The position numbers were made by a program, and so were the translations under genes. A DNA stretch of 64,000 bases from Eurosta solidaginis. Taxonomy: Eukaryota; Arthropoda; Insecta; Diptera; Tephritidae. Under the pieces are notes generated by a model. That model saw nothing but the letters and a program-made list of their open reading frames with translations, was not told where the DNA came from and made no database searches. Of the stretch, positions 18,891-31,022 are shown piece by piece; position 1 is the stretch's first letter, and every line of letters begins with the position of its first letter. Location: contig NC_090323.1 of assembly GCF_040869045.1 (NCBI RefSeq), forward strand, positions 168,414,083 through 168,478,082, in the 5' to 3' direction.

Positions 18891-19828
18891 GGTTTTATTG
18901 AAAATAATATTTACGTGAAGTAATAATAATACTAAAAGCTAGAAAATAATTAGGTAGGTCCTAGGTACTAGTCACCACAATCCTTACCAATCTAGGGCGT
19001 TGATCAGACAATTAAATAAAAACGTTGGCCGCGTGAAATTTCTAAACATGTGAGGCGTAGCATAACCTGATTAAGGTTCAGTTGGTTTTACTTATGACTA
19101 TCAATAGATTTATGACGCGTCGAACGCTTTTATTTAAATGTCTGATCAACGCCCTAGATTGATAAGGAGTGTGATGACTAGTACCTAGGACCTACCTAAT
19201 TATTTTCAAGCTTTTCGTATTAAATATTACTTCATGTAAGTATTGTTTTCAATAAAACCGTTTAACTTAAAAAAATTTTTTAATTACTTTATTTTCAAGT
19301 GTTTAGTCTTTATATAATTGCCTATTATGTCTCATTATATTTAGTTCATTTAGTGACTCATTACTACAATGACTCTTCCTGACAATTTGTTACAACTGAA
19401 GCCCTCAATACATAATCCTTCCAAAGACTTTACTCGAATCTGCGCCACGTATGCTTGTCCCTCCTCCAATTACAAAATATTTTGGTGTCACTTATACCGG
19501 ACTGTATGCAATATTTGTTCCAAATATGAGCCAAATCGGGCATCATAGGTCGCTTTCTATTCATGTATGTATTATGTGTTCCAAATATGGTCCAAATCGG
19601 ACCACAAATACGATTTTTGTGAATATCTCGATCCTTGCGCTACCTAGCGGCGATTTTTTTCTTATTATTGCACTGTCATCGGATTCTAAACTATATTCAA
19701 AGTTTCAAGCTTGTAGCTTATCGGGAAGTTACTTAAATTTCAATTACAAAATTCGTTCACAAGGGTCGTGCATGCGGTAATGCGGCCGTGCGGCCTGCCT
19801 GTCAAGTCAAGCTAAATAAAACCGTTTA
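18891..19828 (+). mobile_element. AAACGGTTTTATT-ended element, copy 1
   Basis: It begins TTAAGTTAAACGGTTTTATT and ends AAATAAAACCGTTTAAA at about 19828, giving inverted ends. An internal AATAAAACCGTTTAA at about 19250-19268 closes a palindromic subregion. Copy 2 (41418-42868, inverted) shares both the palindrome and the outer segment around ATCGGGAAGTTACTTAAATT (19719-19740). No protein was identified. It looks like a non-autonomous DNA element or fold-back repeat; I do not recognise the superfamily. Confidence 0.6.
18893..19269. repeat. Large palindrome with ~170-bp arms
   Basis: The left arm (18893-19060) and the reverse complement of 19100-19269 align nearly end to end, sharing AAACGGTTTTATTGAAAA, ATAATTAGGTAGGTCCTAG, GTACTAGTCA and GGGCGTTGATCAGACA. 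A spacer of about 40-60 bp contains GAGGCGTAGCATAACC. A transcript would fold into a long hairpin. Confidence 0.85.
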
Positions 19829-20040
19829 AAAATACTCGGTACTGTAACTAGATTGGGATATCAAAAAGAAAAGTAGAACTGAAATCATATTCGGAACAGG
19901 ATCTGGAACAAAATCGCAGCTGCAGTCTAACCTGAAATTTATTAGAAACTAGAATCTTGAATCAAACTGGAGTTATAACCGAAAGAGAATTCGAAACTTG
20001 AAACCGAAGTGACACCGCAGGCAGAACTTAAATCATAATA
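19829..20040. repeat. Degenerate GAACYGAAAY-type short-period repeat
   Basis: There are frequent irregularly spaced GGAAC, CCTGAAAT, CCGAAAG and AACCGAAG words, resembling a decayed short tandem repeat. Period and homogeneity are too poor to delimit units. Confidence 0.4.
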
Positions 20041-20590
20041 TAAGCCGGAACATAAGCTAAAACTGAAGCCAGTATCAAATGTCTAGCTCGGCCCTGGGAA
20101 AGATGGGGATGTGTAACTTCGGAACTATAGCCGAAATTGAAAGCAAGAGCTTGACGGAAAACTAGAACTGATACCCCTCTTCTTCCATTTGAGGGCATTA
20201 TAAAGGCTACCAAGTCATATCCACGTCCTGGCGTAGATAGCAGATAATTCTTACCTTTCTGCAAGTCATCAATAAAGCAGTACCCCGTTAGTTCTCCCAC
20301 AACTCCTGTAAGTGTAAAAATTCTATCCAAATAATGGATGTAAACGTAACGGGATGCCTTGCAGTCCCAATTTTGCCAGTTTAGCTTAGATGTTCGACCG
20401 CCTAGGTATTGAAACCATCTTCTATTGGCTTGATGGTAGATGTATCTTTTTTGGCAGTAACTTACACGTGGCGAAGGGTATACCTAAGCGTTCTTTGTCA
20501 CGAAGAATCTGCTAGCTCATACCCTGCCCAGCAAGTTCGTCTTCAATATAGTTTCACACGATGTCCCTTGTCCCCGGGGCATACGTGTAA
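20041..20590. other. Unassigned, moderately GC-rich segment
   Basis: A minus-strand frame of 100 codons (20028-20330, containing ELTGYCFIDDLQKGKNYLL) and a plus frame of 71 codons (20409-20624) are present. I cannot place either in a family. It may be a fragment of a mobile element. Confidence 0.3.
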
Positions 20591-21160
20591 TGAAAACAGT
20601 TCTGCTGGACCATATCCTGAATAGATCCCCAAATTACTTGCTACCAATACAGAAATGGTTCCAAAAACGGTTCCGAAATTGCCTGAAGATATTTCCTGAG
20701 GGGTTTCGAATGAGTCCCAATATTATCCCGAAAATGTCTCTAATGTATGGCGCAAATGGTCTTTATGTTATCGCAAAATTATACCTAAAATTATTCTGTA
20801 ATAGTACCGATTTGATACCTAGCTGTGTTCTTATTAAAATTGTCCCGAATCCATGCTCGAAAACAATTCCGAAATGCTCCCTAACATTTTTCTAAAATTA
20901 TCCCAAACACAATTCAAAAATTCATTTTGATTTTGGGTCTGAAATCACTGATAAATGTTCCGGGGATAGTCCTAAAATTATCCCGAAAACAAGCCTGATA
21001 TGATCCCTTCACAGTAGCGAAATTATAGCGTTATAGTCCTGAATTAATTCAGAAAGAGTCTGAAAAATTTCCAAATAAGGCCTAGAAATTATCAGGAAAT
21101 AGTCCCAAAAGAATCTTGAAAACAATTCCCGAAATGATTCCGAAACTTTCTAAAGTTGAA
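20591..21160 (+). repeat. Degenerate CCCGAAAT-type repeat region 1
   Basis: Recurring words such as TTCCGAAAT, ATCCCGAAAA, TCCCGAAAATG and CCGAAATGAT occur at loosely 10-13-bp spacings. The same word family fills 53700-54370. Units are too diverged to count. Confidence 0.5.
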
Positions 21161-24100
21161 ACACGGCTACAGGCATTTTTCGTTAGGCCTACACTCGGAA
21201 AGAATGGTTATCCCCTTCAACAACTGCGAGCTGTAGACAAAAGGGTAGTTTCCTTACAACATTTCTCGCATATTTTCTCTGTAAGTGTACATATTTACCG
21301 AGTATTAAATCACACACTTTAGGCAGTTTTGTGATAGCCGATTTTAAGGCGATATCAAAATGCTCCATAAGTGTCGGTAGATATATTGATAAATAGTTTG
21401 AGGGGTATAGAGTACTGGTTCCAAGAGAAAATCCTTCAAAATGGCCGGGCAGCGCAGCAACCAACCAAATAACCAGAGCAAATGAAATTTTTATAACATC
21501 AAAATATACAATTTAAGAGTTGAAATATTACAAACATCAGCATTCTTTACGAATTTCAGACTTCATATTGCAATATCAAACCAAATCAGCCTTATATAAG
21601 GTGCAAATTATTTGTTGGGTATACGTTTGCACAAATTTTCATTGGTGCCACAAACCGATTTGTCACAGTTGCCTGCCAATATAGGAATTGTGTCGCTCTT
21701 TTATTGAAACAAACTTTTTGTTCAAGTTAAGTTGGACACAGTTGATTAGCCACCGCAACGCATTTATTACTTATTTAAGTGGCTTTTTTTTAAACATTTA
21801 TATGTTTTTCTTATTTTCTACGTAAGTACGTATCTATGTGATGTTAAGCGAATGAGGAGCGAATGTGCCGTACATGTTGGTGACAGGCTTGTAGGTCACA
21901 CCAAAGGTCCTAGCATGAATTGTCATTGTCGTGAGTTGCACAACAACAGCACCAATTCGGTGGAGGTGGCAAAGGTTTTGGCCTAATACACCAAGATATA
22001 TTTAAGGGGAAGCTAATGCTGGCATAAACCTGATGACTGTTTATGCATTGAAGGTGAATCTTGGCGGTAGCAGTTTTGGCGTATAAATGATGCTTGCTTT
22101 TTTTTATTTTTGTTAACATTGCATTTTTTACAATTTGTTAGTTTAATTGTTATTCAAATTTTGTTGGTAACGTTTAAAGCAGATAGCCAACAATTCCACC
22201 AGGAGGAAATTATAACCAACTAGCAGACTTGGCAGACGTTGTTCTGCCCTAAATTTGGTCCATCTGCATACCTTTTAATAAGTTTTTCCGTCTAACTCTG
22301 ACCTCCCCCCTCCCCCCTCTTCACTTTTTCTTAATCCTTTTATTCACTACTCCCTCACCCTTTTTCGTTTCACCTATCTCTATCTTCCTCTCACTCTTTC
22401 TCAATCTCCTTCCTCTTTTCTCTTTTCTCAAATTCTTCTCATCCTTAATTGCCAGTCCCAGAGGGTGGTATATTTTTTGTTCCAGTCCCATTCCGAGTCC
22501 CAGTCCGTCTCTGGTCTACTTCCCGGAAAAAGGATCTTAAATACTAATATAGGCAAATTTATATACCAAATTTCAGGCACATCGAATAGGACGTATCTAT
22601 GTATGTAAATAGGTATGTGGGTATCTATATATTAATACGCTAACAAAATTTCCATACAATCAATTGACAGGCTGCTTCGCATACTTAGCATACGTAAAAT
22701 CATATAAAAGTTATATGAATCGATTCGTGTCGCTCTATTTGTTTATAATTAATAGAAAAAGTTTTTGTAAATTCGAAAATCTGTGCAACTATCGAAATTG
22801 CCATCTGTAGGACGCATTATGTTCACAAACCCCCTTGAGTACATAGCTCCAAATTCTCAATTGTTCCGTTGCTCAAACGTTTCATCTCTACATATGTATA
22901 TATTTGTTCACGCCAAACGGTGAGAGAACTACTGCTTCGCTCATTTTCAGTTCAAATAAAATATTTTTTCCCATTGTTTCCAATTACCTATATTGGTTTG
23001 TACCAAAATCTTTAAAAAATTGTTCTAAAATAATTGTTAGCGCACAAAAAAACTTTAAAGAGAAGAAATAACTTAACTGGCCTATTTTTTTGGACAAATT
23101 TTACTTACACGTAAAAGCATAGGTCTTTATTTAACTTTTGTTCAAACTCACTAAATTTATTTATTTATAACAATTAATTGCAAATTTGACCCAAATGGTT
23201 TTCGCATTTCCAGATTTTATGCTCATTTTAGATATAGCACGTCTTATAGTGAACAAAAAATAAATAAATTTGCTACAAAGAAATAATTTATTTTGATATT
23301 TCTTATTTTATTTTATTATATTATCTTTTATTTCAACTTAGTTTATTATTATTTAAATGCAACTTGATTGAATCGGAAAATTTCACGTTGTATATTAAAC
23401 GAAAAAAACGACCCAAAAACGTTTTCGATTTTAGGTCGAAATATTGCATAGGCAGTATATTACCCACTATATTTATTATTAGGCTAACTTTGTTTGATTA
23501 ATGCCCATTAAACGGATGCTTAGATCCCATAATCCTAATTTGTTTATGTCGCTTAAAATTATGAAATCAATTTTATTTTAGTAAATATGTTTGCGTGAAT
23601 AATTTCAATGTTTTTGTTTCTTTTTCTTTTTTTTCTTATTTATTCTGCTTTGCTATATCTTAGTATTATATCGTTCACAGACGATATTTTATGGTAGATA
23701 TGGTCGTATATATTCATCTCCATTTCATGAATATGAATGTTTACAAATTTAATACAAACTAATTACGTACATAGATCTCAATGGGAATCCCAACATTAAA
23801 TATCCGAATATTAGAATCTTCATATTTCCACAATGATAACATTAAAACCCGGAAAAGGTCCAAGTGCACTTATTGCGTTTTTATATGGAACTGTTTATTT
23901 ACATCACTTAATTTTTTCGCACTTTAAGTACTTTATTTTTTTTCCTTCATTTAAATTTTTTTAGTAAACTCTGCCTTCTTTCTCATTACATACTTTTTTT
24001 ATATTTTTATTTTTTATGAAGGTATCCTCTATTCTATTCGAAATTTTCGTTTTGTGTCACACTTATGTACATACTACATATTTATTTATACAAAATTAAA

Positions 24101-24764
24101 CTCGGTAAAGCGCCAATTGCATACCTAACGGGTGGCGTGAAATAGGCTAAATTCCTAAAGCACATTTCTTCGTTTTAAATTAAAAGTTCGTGTTTTTGAA
24201 TTATGACACTATTGAAGTAAATGTGCGATATATGTATATGGGAGATATAGGCCTACTGGGGAACCGAGCACACAAAACTAACTTCGGTAGCGCCCCAACG
24301 GGGACCTCCCGGGTGGTGTGGAAAAACCTATTTTTCAAATTTAATGTCAAGTAATTTCACCTTAATTCTATGTCAATTTCTTTTGATTTTACATATTTTT
24401 TATATTTTTGTTTAAGGAGCTCCATACCAAAAGGTTGTAATTACATACATTTGAAAATTTTGTAGACAATTTAAGAAAATACAATAAAAATTACAATGTC
24501 TTAATGAACAATTTAAGTAAGTTAGACCAGTTTGCTATATTTCCGCTCACTGCTTAACTATTAACGTATTATTTCACTACCCCCAACACTGGATGCATAG
24601 ACTGAGTTGAAAAAATAAGAGTTGGTCGAATTTGGACCACAGGCGATACTAGTTATTAATTAATGTACTTATTTCGGCTTCGCATGCATATTTATCAGTT
24701 TTTCCAGGCTGAAGCGCCTAACCCGAATATCAGAATGAAAATTACTTTAAAGCTCGCAGCAACA
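21161..24764. other. Long AT-rich region without recognised genes
   Basis: Scanning both strands gave no family-like ORF. Visible items are a polypyrimidine stretch at 22290-22445, a CCAGTCCCATTCCGAGTCCC repeat-like patch near 22455-22500, and two diverged copies of a patch around GGTAAAGCGCC...GGGTGGCGTG (24103-24145) and GGTAGCGCCCC...GGGTGGTGTG (24287-24320). Confidence 0.4.
22290..22445. repeat. Polypyrimidine tract
   Basis: The plus strand is almost wholly C/T (for example CCTCCCCCCTCCCCCCTCTT, then CTCAATCTCCTTCCTC) for about 150 bp, a purine/pyrimidine-asymmetric low-complexity stretch. Confidence 0.7.
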
Positions 24765-25170
24765 GCTTTCATTTGATATCCATATTACACACACATTCTA
24801 GGGGTATCCGGGTCCATTTTTTGGCCTATATATCGACACCCTAGTCACCAATAGGTACGAAAACTATCTTGTCCTAAAGGACTCATCAACAGCTTCAATT
24901 TGACACCCATCATGTAAAAACACATCCTAGTGTTTCCGTGATCCACGCTTTGGCCTATATCTTGAGACTCTAGTCAGAAATAGGTATGAAAATTACCCTG
25001 TACTAAAGCACTCATCAACAGCTTTTGTTATCCATATTCTATAAACACATTCTAGGGGTATCCGGGTCCACATTTTCGCAGGGGTACGAAAAATACCCCG
25101 TATCAAAGTACTCATAAACAGCTTTCATTTCATACCAATATTGTACAAACACATCCCAACATTACCCAGG
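24765..25170 (+). repeat. Diverged relative of the HINE-like minisatellite, ~3 units
   Basis: Three successive units carry CTTTCATTTGATATCCATAT, CACATTCTAGGGGTATCC and GGTCCA followed by a TTTTGGCCTATAT segment, with CATCAACAGC between units. Order and spacing match the 128-130-bp unit of the HINE-like elements, but the sequences differ considerably. The hairpin end and the CCACGCCC body are not seen here. Confidence 0.6.
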
Positions 25171-25509
25171 TAATCTCAAGAAGCTAGCCGGAATGGAAAA
25201 AAGTGTCATTGTGAGATGTCCGTAAGAGATAGACATATACGATCGCCGAATTTTCTGTACACCTTTTCAATGTGTACAATACTTAGTACATTATTTTGAT
25301 AAACCTCGTAGAGTTCAGCCTACGTTTGCAGTTAAGCGGAAAAAATGTAATTATTTACGACATCACATTAGAAACTTCAAAAATAACAGTATTTCTGCAC
25401 TCTCTATTGGATGTTATTATAAATATAAACCTTCCTCTTCAAACACTCTATCTACTAAAAAAAACTGGATCAAAATCCGTTGTGTAGTTTTAAATGTTTA
25501 AGCATTCAA
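25171..25509. other. Unassigned spacer
   Basis: It contains one chance 63-codon ORF (25296-25487) without recognisable similarity. No repeat was identified. Confidence 0.35.
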
Positions 25510-27203
25510 AGGGACATAGGGACAGAAAAAGCGCAGCCTTAGGTGGTTTTCTGGACATTGCCTGAGCTTTCAATAATGTCGCGAATAGAGCAATTATGGA
25601 CAGTCTAAACGCGAGTACATCCGGCTTTAACAAATTGGACTAGATCCATATTAAGCTCCGAAATAATCACGTTGCAATGGTATTTATGCGAGGCCCAAAA
25701 TCTATAAACAGAGGAACGCCGCACGGTGGGGTACTATCATCAACGCTGTCGCTGGTCATCAACCAATTGAATAAGCGACTCGACAGAGAAGCAGTCAAAT
25801 GCAAGACGTATGACAATGACGTTTCAAATGTCTAGCAACAAACAACTCCCTCATAGATCAGGGATTTAGGGATGTATATGTCTAGACATCTAAGGTCAGT
25901 TTAACTGCCGAAAAAAACCCAGAAAATATAAACTCGCTAATTGGACTAAGATCAAGGTTGGAGAGGTAACCCTGTAACAAGAGTACAGCACAAAATATCT
26001 ACGAACTATACTACATAAATATTAAGTTTTCGTGGAAATTCCATATGGAAGAGAGAGCGAAGAAATCCTTCGAGGCACTGTGCGTATGCAAAATGGTGTT
26101 AGGATGCAGGTGGCGCCTTCAACCCAAACTTTCTTGTTAGTTATTTGCAGCAATTTTCAAGCCCATACTTTACTATTGGGTCCTTGTTTGGTAAACAGCT
26201 ACACAAAAAGTACGTATACTAACAGATTAGAGGGACTATGCCGATTATCAGTGCTTTGTTTAACTGGAACATTAAAAACTACCCGACACCAGCATTGCAT
26301 GCCGTTTTGCACATTCTACCTGGAGAACAACTGCAACGCAGCTTTAGGCCTCGGGCTGACTCAGGTGCAGGTTGTATGGCCATATCAGTATATCACCTTC
26401 TAATAAAGGGCGAAAATCCTACATGGTCCCGTGCCAGAGACTCGAAAGAAATGTTAGGGCAACAATAGATCAGGAGGGTTGGTGCAAATGAACAAAAAAG
26501 CTAAATATGCTATACACTTGTATACCCATGATACCAAATTTTTGTCTGTGTCGATCCAAAAATAAATAATTCCTGCTGGCTTCTAGATTAATCCAGTGTC
26601 TTTCAGGTGAAAAGTGTAGCTATGAAAGAAAGTAGCAAAATATTCTAGAGGAAACGTGCTTAAGCTGCAGGCGTGTCTATGCATATATTTATAGTAAAGG
26701 GGCAATTACAAGATTAATCTCACACGGAACTTCATCAAGTCCTGGTATACAAACCAGCATTTTAGATACTTCGTTTAATATCACCGAGTTCTTCCAGTGA
26801 TGAAGGAATGGAATGTAACGAAAAGGCCGATGAGTTGGCAAAGGACGATGCAGCCCTCGTTAAATTGATGGTAGACGTCCTGAAAATCAAAATAAGACAA
26901 TAGTTGCGTATGATCCATTCAGCAACAAAGGCGCGAAAAAAAATTACTGAGCTGCAAAGTTTCTAAGATCATGTGCAAAGCCTACGATATTAGACCCACA
27001 AAGTTGCTCATGTTTTTAAAGAGAAAATAGCTAAGACTCATGATGGACATATTAAGTGGGCACTGCTTTCTGGCGTCACATGCTCTTACGTAAGTAATAG
27101 TAGAATAAAAAGTAAGAGCTTGAGGAAGATACAGTTGTACCCGCGAAGTCAAGACTTAAGGTTCTATGAACGGCAGGGCTGCCAGATTTCGAGGCAGCAA
27201 TGT
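25510..27203 (+). mobile_element. Degenerate LOA-like element, left part
   Basis: Plus-strand traces of ORF2 run in order: a segment near 25535 matching GVFLDIAGAFNNVA, one near 26200 matching the region ending LKTT of the thumb, IHLYTHDTK near 26510 for the RNase H start, and NEKADELAKDDAA near 26820 for its end. Many stops and indels are present. The sequence stops near 27203 where a CR1/Jockey-like element tail begins, and resumes at about 30870. Confidence 0.8.
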
Positions 27204-27344
27204 TTTATTTATTTATTTATTTAAGTCTATGAATTTTAATCCTTACAGAATACAAAGAAAATTTAAAAATTATTATGCCTAAAAGTAATCAGTGTACTTA
27301 CAAATCAGACATCAAAATATTCATGAATTCAGTTCTTTGTATAG
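27204..27344 (-). mobile_element. CR1/Jockey-like non-LTR fragment, 3' end
   Basis: The plus strand has ATTTATTTATTTATTTAAG, then TCTATGAATTTTAATCCTTACAG. Read on the minus strand this resembles the 3' end of the element at 51170-53690 (CTATAAGGGCTTAAAATGCC...AAATAAAG). It is separated from the rest of its element by HINE-like copy B. Confidence 0.6.
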
Positions 27345-29682
27345 AACAAGTAAGGAAGGTTAAGTTCGGGTGTAACCGAACATTACATACTCAGTTGAGA
27401 GCTATGGTGACAACATAAGGGAAAATCACCATGTAGGAAAATGAACCGAGGGAAACCCTGGAATGTGTTTGTATGACATGTGTATCAAATGAAAGGCATT
27501 AAAGAGTATTTTATGAGGGAGTGGGCCATAGTTCTATTGGTGGACGTCATTTAGAGATATCGCCATAAAGGTGGATCAGGATTGACTCTAGAATTTGTTT
27601 GTACGATATGGGAATCTAATGAAAGGTGTTAATGAGTATTTTAAAGGTGGACCAGGGGTGACCCTAGAATTTGTTTGTATAATATAGGTATCAAAAGAAA
27701 GGTGTTAACGAGTATTTTAAAAGGGAGTGATCCTTAGTTCCATAGGTGGACGCCGTTTCGAGATATCGCCATAAAGGTGGACCAGAGGTGACCCTAGAAT
27801 TTGTTTGTACAATATGGGTATTAAACTAAAGGTGTTAATGAGTATTTTAAAATGGAGTGGGCCTTAGTTCTATAGGTGGACGCCTTTTCGAGGTATCGCA
27901 ATAAAGGTGGACCAGGGGTGACTATAGACTTTGTTTGTAAGATGTAGGTATCAAACGAAAGGTGTTAATGAGTATTTTTAAAAGGGAGTGCGCCTTCATT
28001 CTATAGGTGGTCGCCTTTTCGAGATGTCGCCATAAAGGTGGACCAGGGCTTACTCTAAAATATGTTTGTACGATATGGGTACCAAATGAAAGGTGTTAAT
28101 GAATATTTTAAAATGGCGTGGGGCTTAGTTCTCTAGGTGGTCGCCTTTTCGAGATATTGTCATAAAGGTGGACCAGGGGTGACTCCAGAATGCTTTTGTA
28201 CAATATGGGTATCAAACGCAGGGTGTTAATAAGTATTTTAAAAGGGAGTGGGCCTTAGAACTATAGGTGGACACCGTTTCGAAATATCGCCATAAAGGTG
28301 GACCAGGGGTGACTCTAGAATATGTTTGTACGATATGGGTATCAAATTAAAGGTATTAATGAGGGTTTTAAAAGGGAGTGGTGGTAGTTGTATAGGTGGT
28401 AGCCTTTTCCAGATATCGACCAAAATGTGGACCAGGGCGACCCAGAACATCATCTGTTGGATACCGCTAATTTATTTATATATGTAATACCTGCCAAGAT
28501 TTTAAGGGTTTTTTATTTCGCCCTGCAGAACTTTTTCATTTTCTTCTACTTAATATGGTAGGTGTTACAACTATTTTATAAAGATTTTTCTAAAGTTATA
28601 TTTCACGTCAATAAAACAATCCAATTACCTTATCATGTTTCATCTCTTTTTTCGTATTTGGTATAGAATTATGGCATTTTTTTCATTTTTCGTAATATTC
28701 GATATCGAAAAATTGGGCGTGGTCATAGTCGGATTTCATCCATTTTTTACACCAAGATAAAGTGAGTTCAGATAAGTACGTGAACTAAGTTCAGTAAAGA
28801 TATGTCGATTTTTTCTCAAGTTATCGTGTTAAGGGCCATGCGGAAGGACAGACGGACGACTGTGTATAAAAACTGGGCGTGGCTTCAACCGATTTGGCCC
28901 ATTTTCACAGAAAACAGTTAGCGTCATAAAATCTATGCCCCTACCAAATTTCAAAAGGATTGGTTAATTTTTGTTCGACTTATGGCGTTAAAAGTATCCT
29001 AGACAAATCTGGAGTTGAATGTTGACATTATTTACTTATATACTGTAAAGATATTAAATTTTTTGTTAAAATTTTACTTTAAAAAATTTTTTTTTAAGTA
29101 GGCGTGGTCCTTCTCTGATTTTGCTAATTTTTATTAAGCGTATGTATAGTAATAGGAGTAACATTTCTGCCAAATTTCATCATGATATCTTCAACGACTG
29201 CCAATTTACAGCTTGCAAAAATTTTAAATTACCTTCTTTTAAAAGTGGGCGGTGCCAGGCCGATTGTCAAAAATTTTACTAATTTTCTATTCTGCGTCAT
29301 AAGTTCAACTCACCTACCAAGTTTCATCGCTTTATCTGTCTCTGGTAATGAATTATTGCAGTTTTTCTGTTTTTCGAAATTTTCGATATCGAAAAAATGG
29401 GCGTGGTTCTAGTCCGATATCGTTCGTTTTAAATAGCGATCTGAGACGAGTGCTGAGCAACCTGCATACCAAATTTCATCAAGATATCTCAAAATTTACT
29501 CAAGTTATCGTGTTAACGGACGGACGGACGGACGGACATAGCTCAATCAAAATTTTTTCAATTCTGATGATTTTGATATATGGAAGTCTATATCTATCTC
29601 GATTCCTTTATACCTGTATAACCAACCGTTATCCAATCAAACTTAATATACTCTGTGAGCTCTGCTCAACTGAGTATAAAAA
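27345..29682 (-). mobile_element. HINE-like element, copy B
   Basis: The plus strand starts AACAAGTAAGGAAGG with the hairpin GTTCGGGTGTAACCGAAC and TACTCAGTTGAGAGC. It ends GCTCAACTGAGTATAAAAA. Its body is the same as copy A in the reverse orientation, with a shorter tandem array (about 27480-28450). It is inserted within the CR1/Jockey-like element whose 3' end is at 27204. Confidence 0.8.
27480..28450 (-). repeat. ~129-bp minisatellite array, about 7-8 units (copy B)
   Basis: Units carry GGTGGACCAGGGGTGAC, TTTGTTTGTA and TATCGCCATAAAGGTGG. One unit is internally deleted near 27640. These are the reverse complement of the copy A unit. Confidence 0.85.
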
Positions 29683-30869
29683 TCTAGAGCAGCGGAATTA
29701 CTTATTGAGTTAAGCTCCCGAAAATCACGCGTAATGGGTGCATTACCAGTGCAATTTGTTCTAAAATAATCGCAATAAAATTGAAAGAAGAAAGAGGGAT
29801 CTCGGGGAAACATTAAATTGAATCCTTTCCGGCAAATATGGGCAATAAATGTAGCCATTAATAATATTATACGTGAATGACAAGCACAGTATAGATCTAC
29901 GATTTTCCAAAGACTTGAGATTTAAAAGTAAACGACGTGCAGAGTAGGAAGGAATCGGCTCAGAAAGGTTTAATGGCCGAAGGGTAAATTTTAGGAAAAT
30001 TTTTTGAATTCTCTCAATTCTACAAATGACCGCTTGGTTGCTTGGTCTCCAAATGAAGACAGTATATTCAAGATGAGATCTAACGTATGACGTGTAGAGC
30101 AGCTTAAAGGTATAGGGTTCTGAGAGTTTTGAGGCATTGCGCGTACAAAGCCGAGCATTGAATACGCTTTCGATGTTACGTATTTAATGTGATTAATTAA
30201 AGAAAAACTTTTGTCGTCCTGCAACTTAATGACATCTTCTGGCGAGTTTGGCCAGAGGTCACAACAAACGGACTAGACCTTTCCTCATCAATGGTAACAA
30301 CGCGGTGTATATTACTTAAATAAGAACGTATCCACAAAATAAACGTTGAATGAAAACCGAGACAGATAAATTTTTTATCAGAACTGTGTGAGGAACTCTA
30401 TCGAAAGCTTTGGAGAAGTCAGTGTAAATGCAATCAACCTCTAATCCAACACAGAAATACTCTACACAGTATTCGCTACAAACAGCAAGATTTGAAACCG
30501 TAGACCTGTCAGCAAGAAATTCGTGCTGGTGGGGGGATATAAGGGATTTAACAGCAAAGCTCCACTTGGCATTCAAAGCATGCTCAAAAATTTTAGAGAT
30601 CGTGGGCAGCTTGGATATTGGTTTTTAGGTACGCACATCGTTTTTTTTCCGCTTTAAAACGGGCGCAATCGAGGTGAGCTGCCAATCATCGATGAACTTC
30701 CCAGATGATAATGATTTATTGAAAATCATGCTCAAAGGATCGACCAAGGCTGGACAGTTTTTAAATGTAAGACAGAAGAAAGCCCATAATAGTCAGTTTG
30801 GGAGGAGGATTGGCTTATAAGAATAGTTTTACTAACATCCTCACATGAGAGTCTAAGCGCACCGAAGCT
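29683..30869 (-). mobile_element. CR1/Jockey-like non-LTR fragment, RT part
   Basis: The minus strand at 30316-30576 encodes HQHEFLADRSTVSNL and DCIYTDFSKAFDRVPH of a reverse transcriptase. At 29991-30224 it encodes the thumb-like NHIKYVTSKAYSMLGFVRA. Near 29760 it has NAPITRDFRELNSIS, equivalent to NAPLLRAMTDFSRIS in the element at 51170-53690. The piece is 5'-truncated, carries frameshifts and lacks the catalytic YADD region. Its right edge abuts LOA sequence at about 30870. Confidence 0.75.
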
Positions 30870-31022
30870 CAGGTCATGACATTTCTGGTATTTTGCAAAG
30901 GACGGAGTTATTTAATAGTATAAGACCTAGCAAGTAATTAGGGTATCCGTTTGGTCGTCAAATAAATTCTGTTATAACTATGGACGCATTCAGCCAGCCG
31001 GTCAGTTGCACCCAACCTAATT
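30870..31022 (+). mobile_element. LOA-like 3' end, continuation of 25510-27203
   Basis: TTTGCAAAGGACGGAGTTATTT corresponds to the end of ORF2 and the following 3' UTR of the intact copy. It is followed by TTGGTCGTCAAATAAATTCT, the CCAGCCGGTCAGTTGCACC block and CAACCTAA at the tail. This closes the LOA copy that was split by the CR1/Jockey-like insertion. Confidence 0.75.

Noticed and set aside
20028..20330. 100-codon minus-strand ORF as a gene
   Set aside because: It lacks a recognisable domain and is surrounded by decayed repeats; I kept it only as an unassigned segment.
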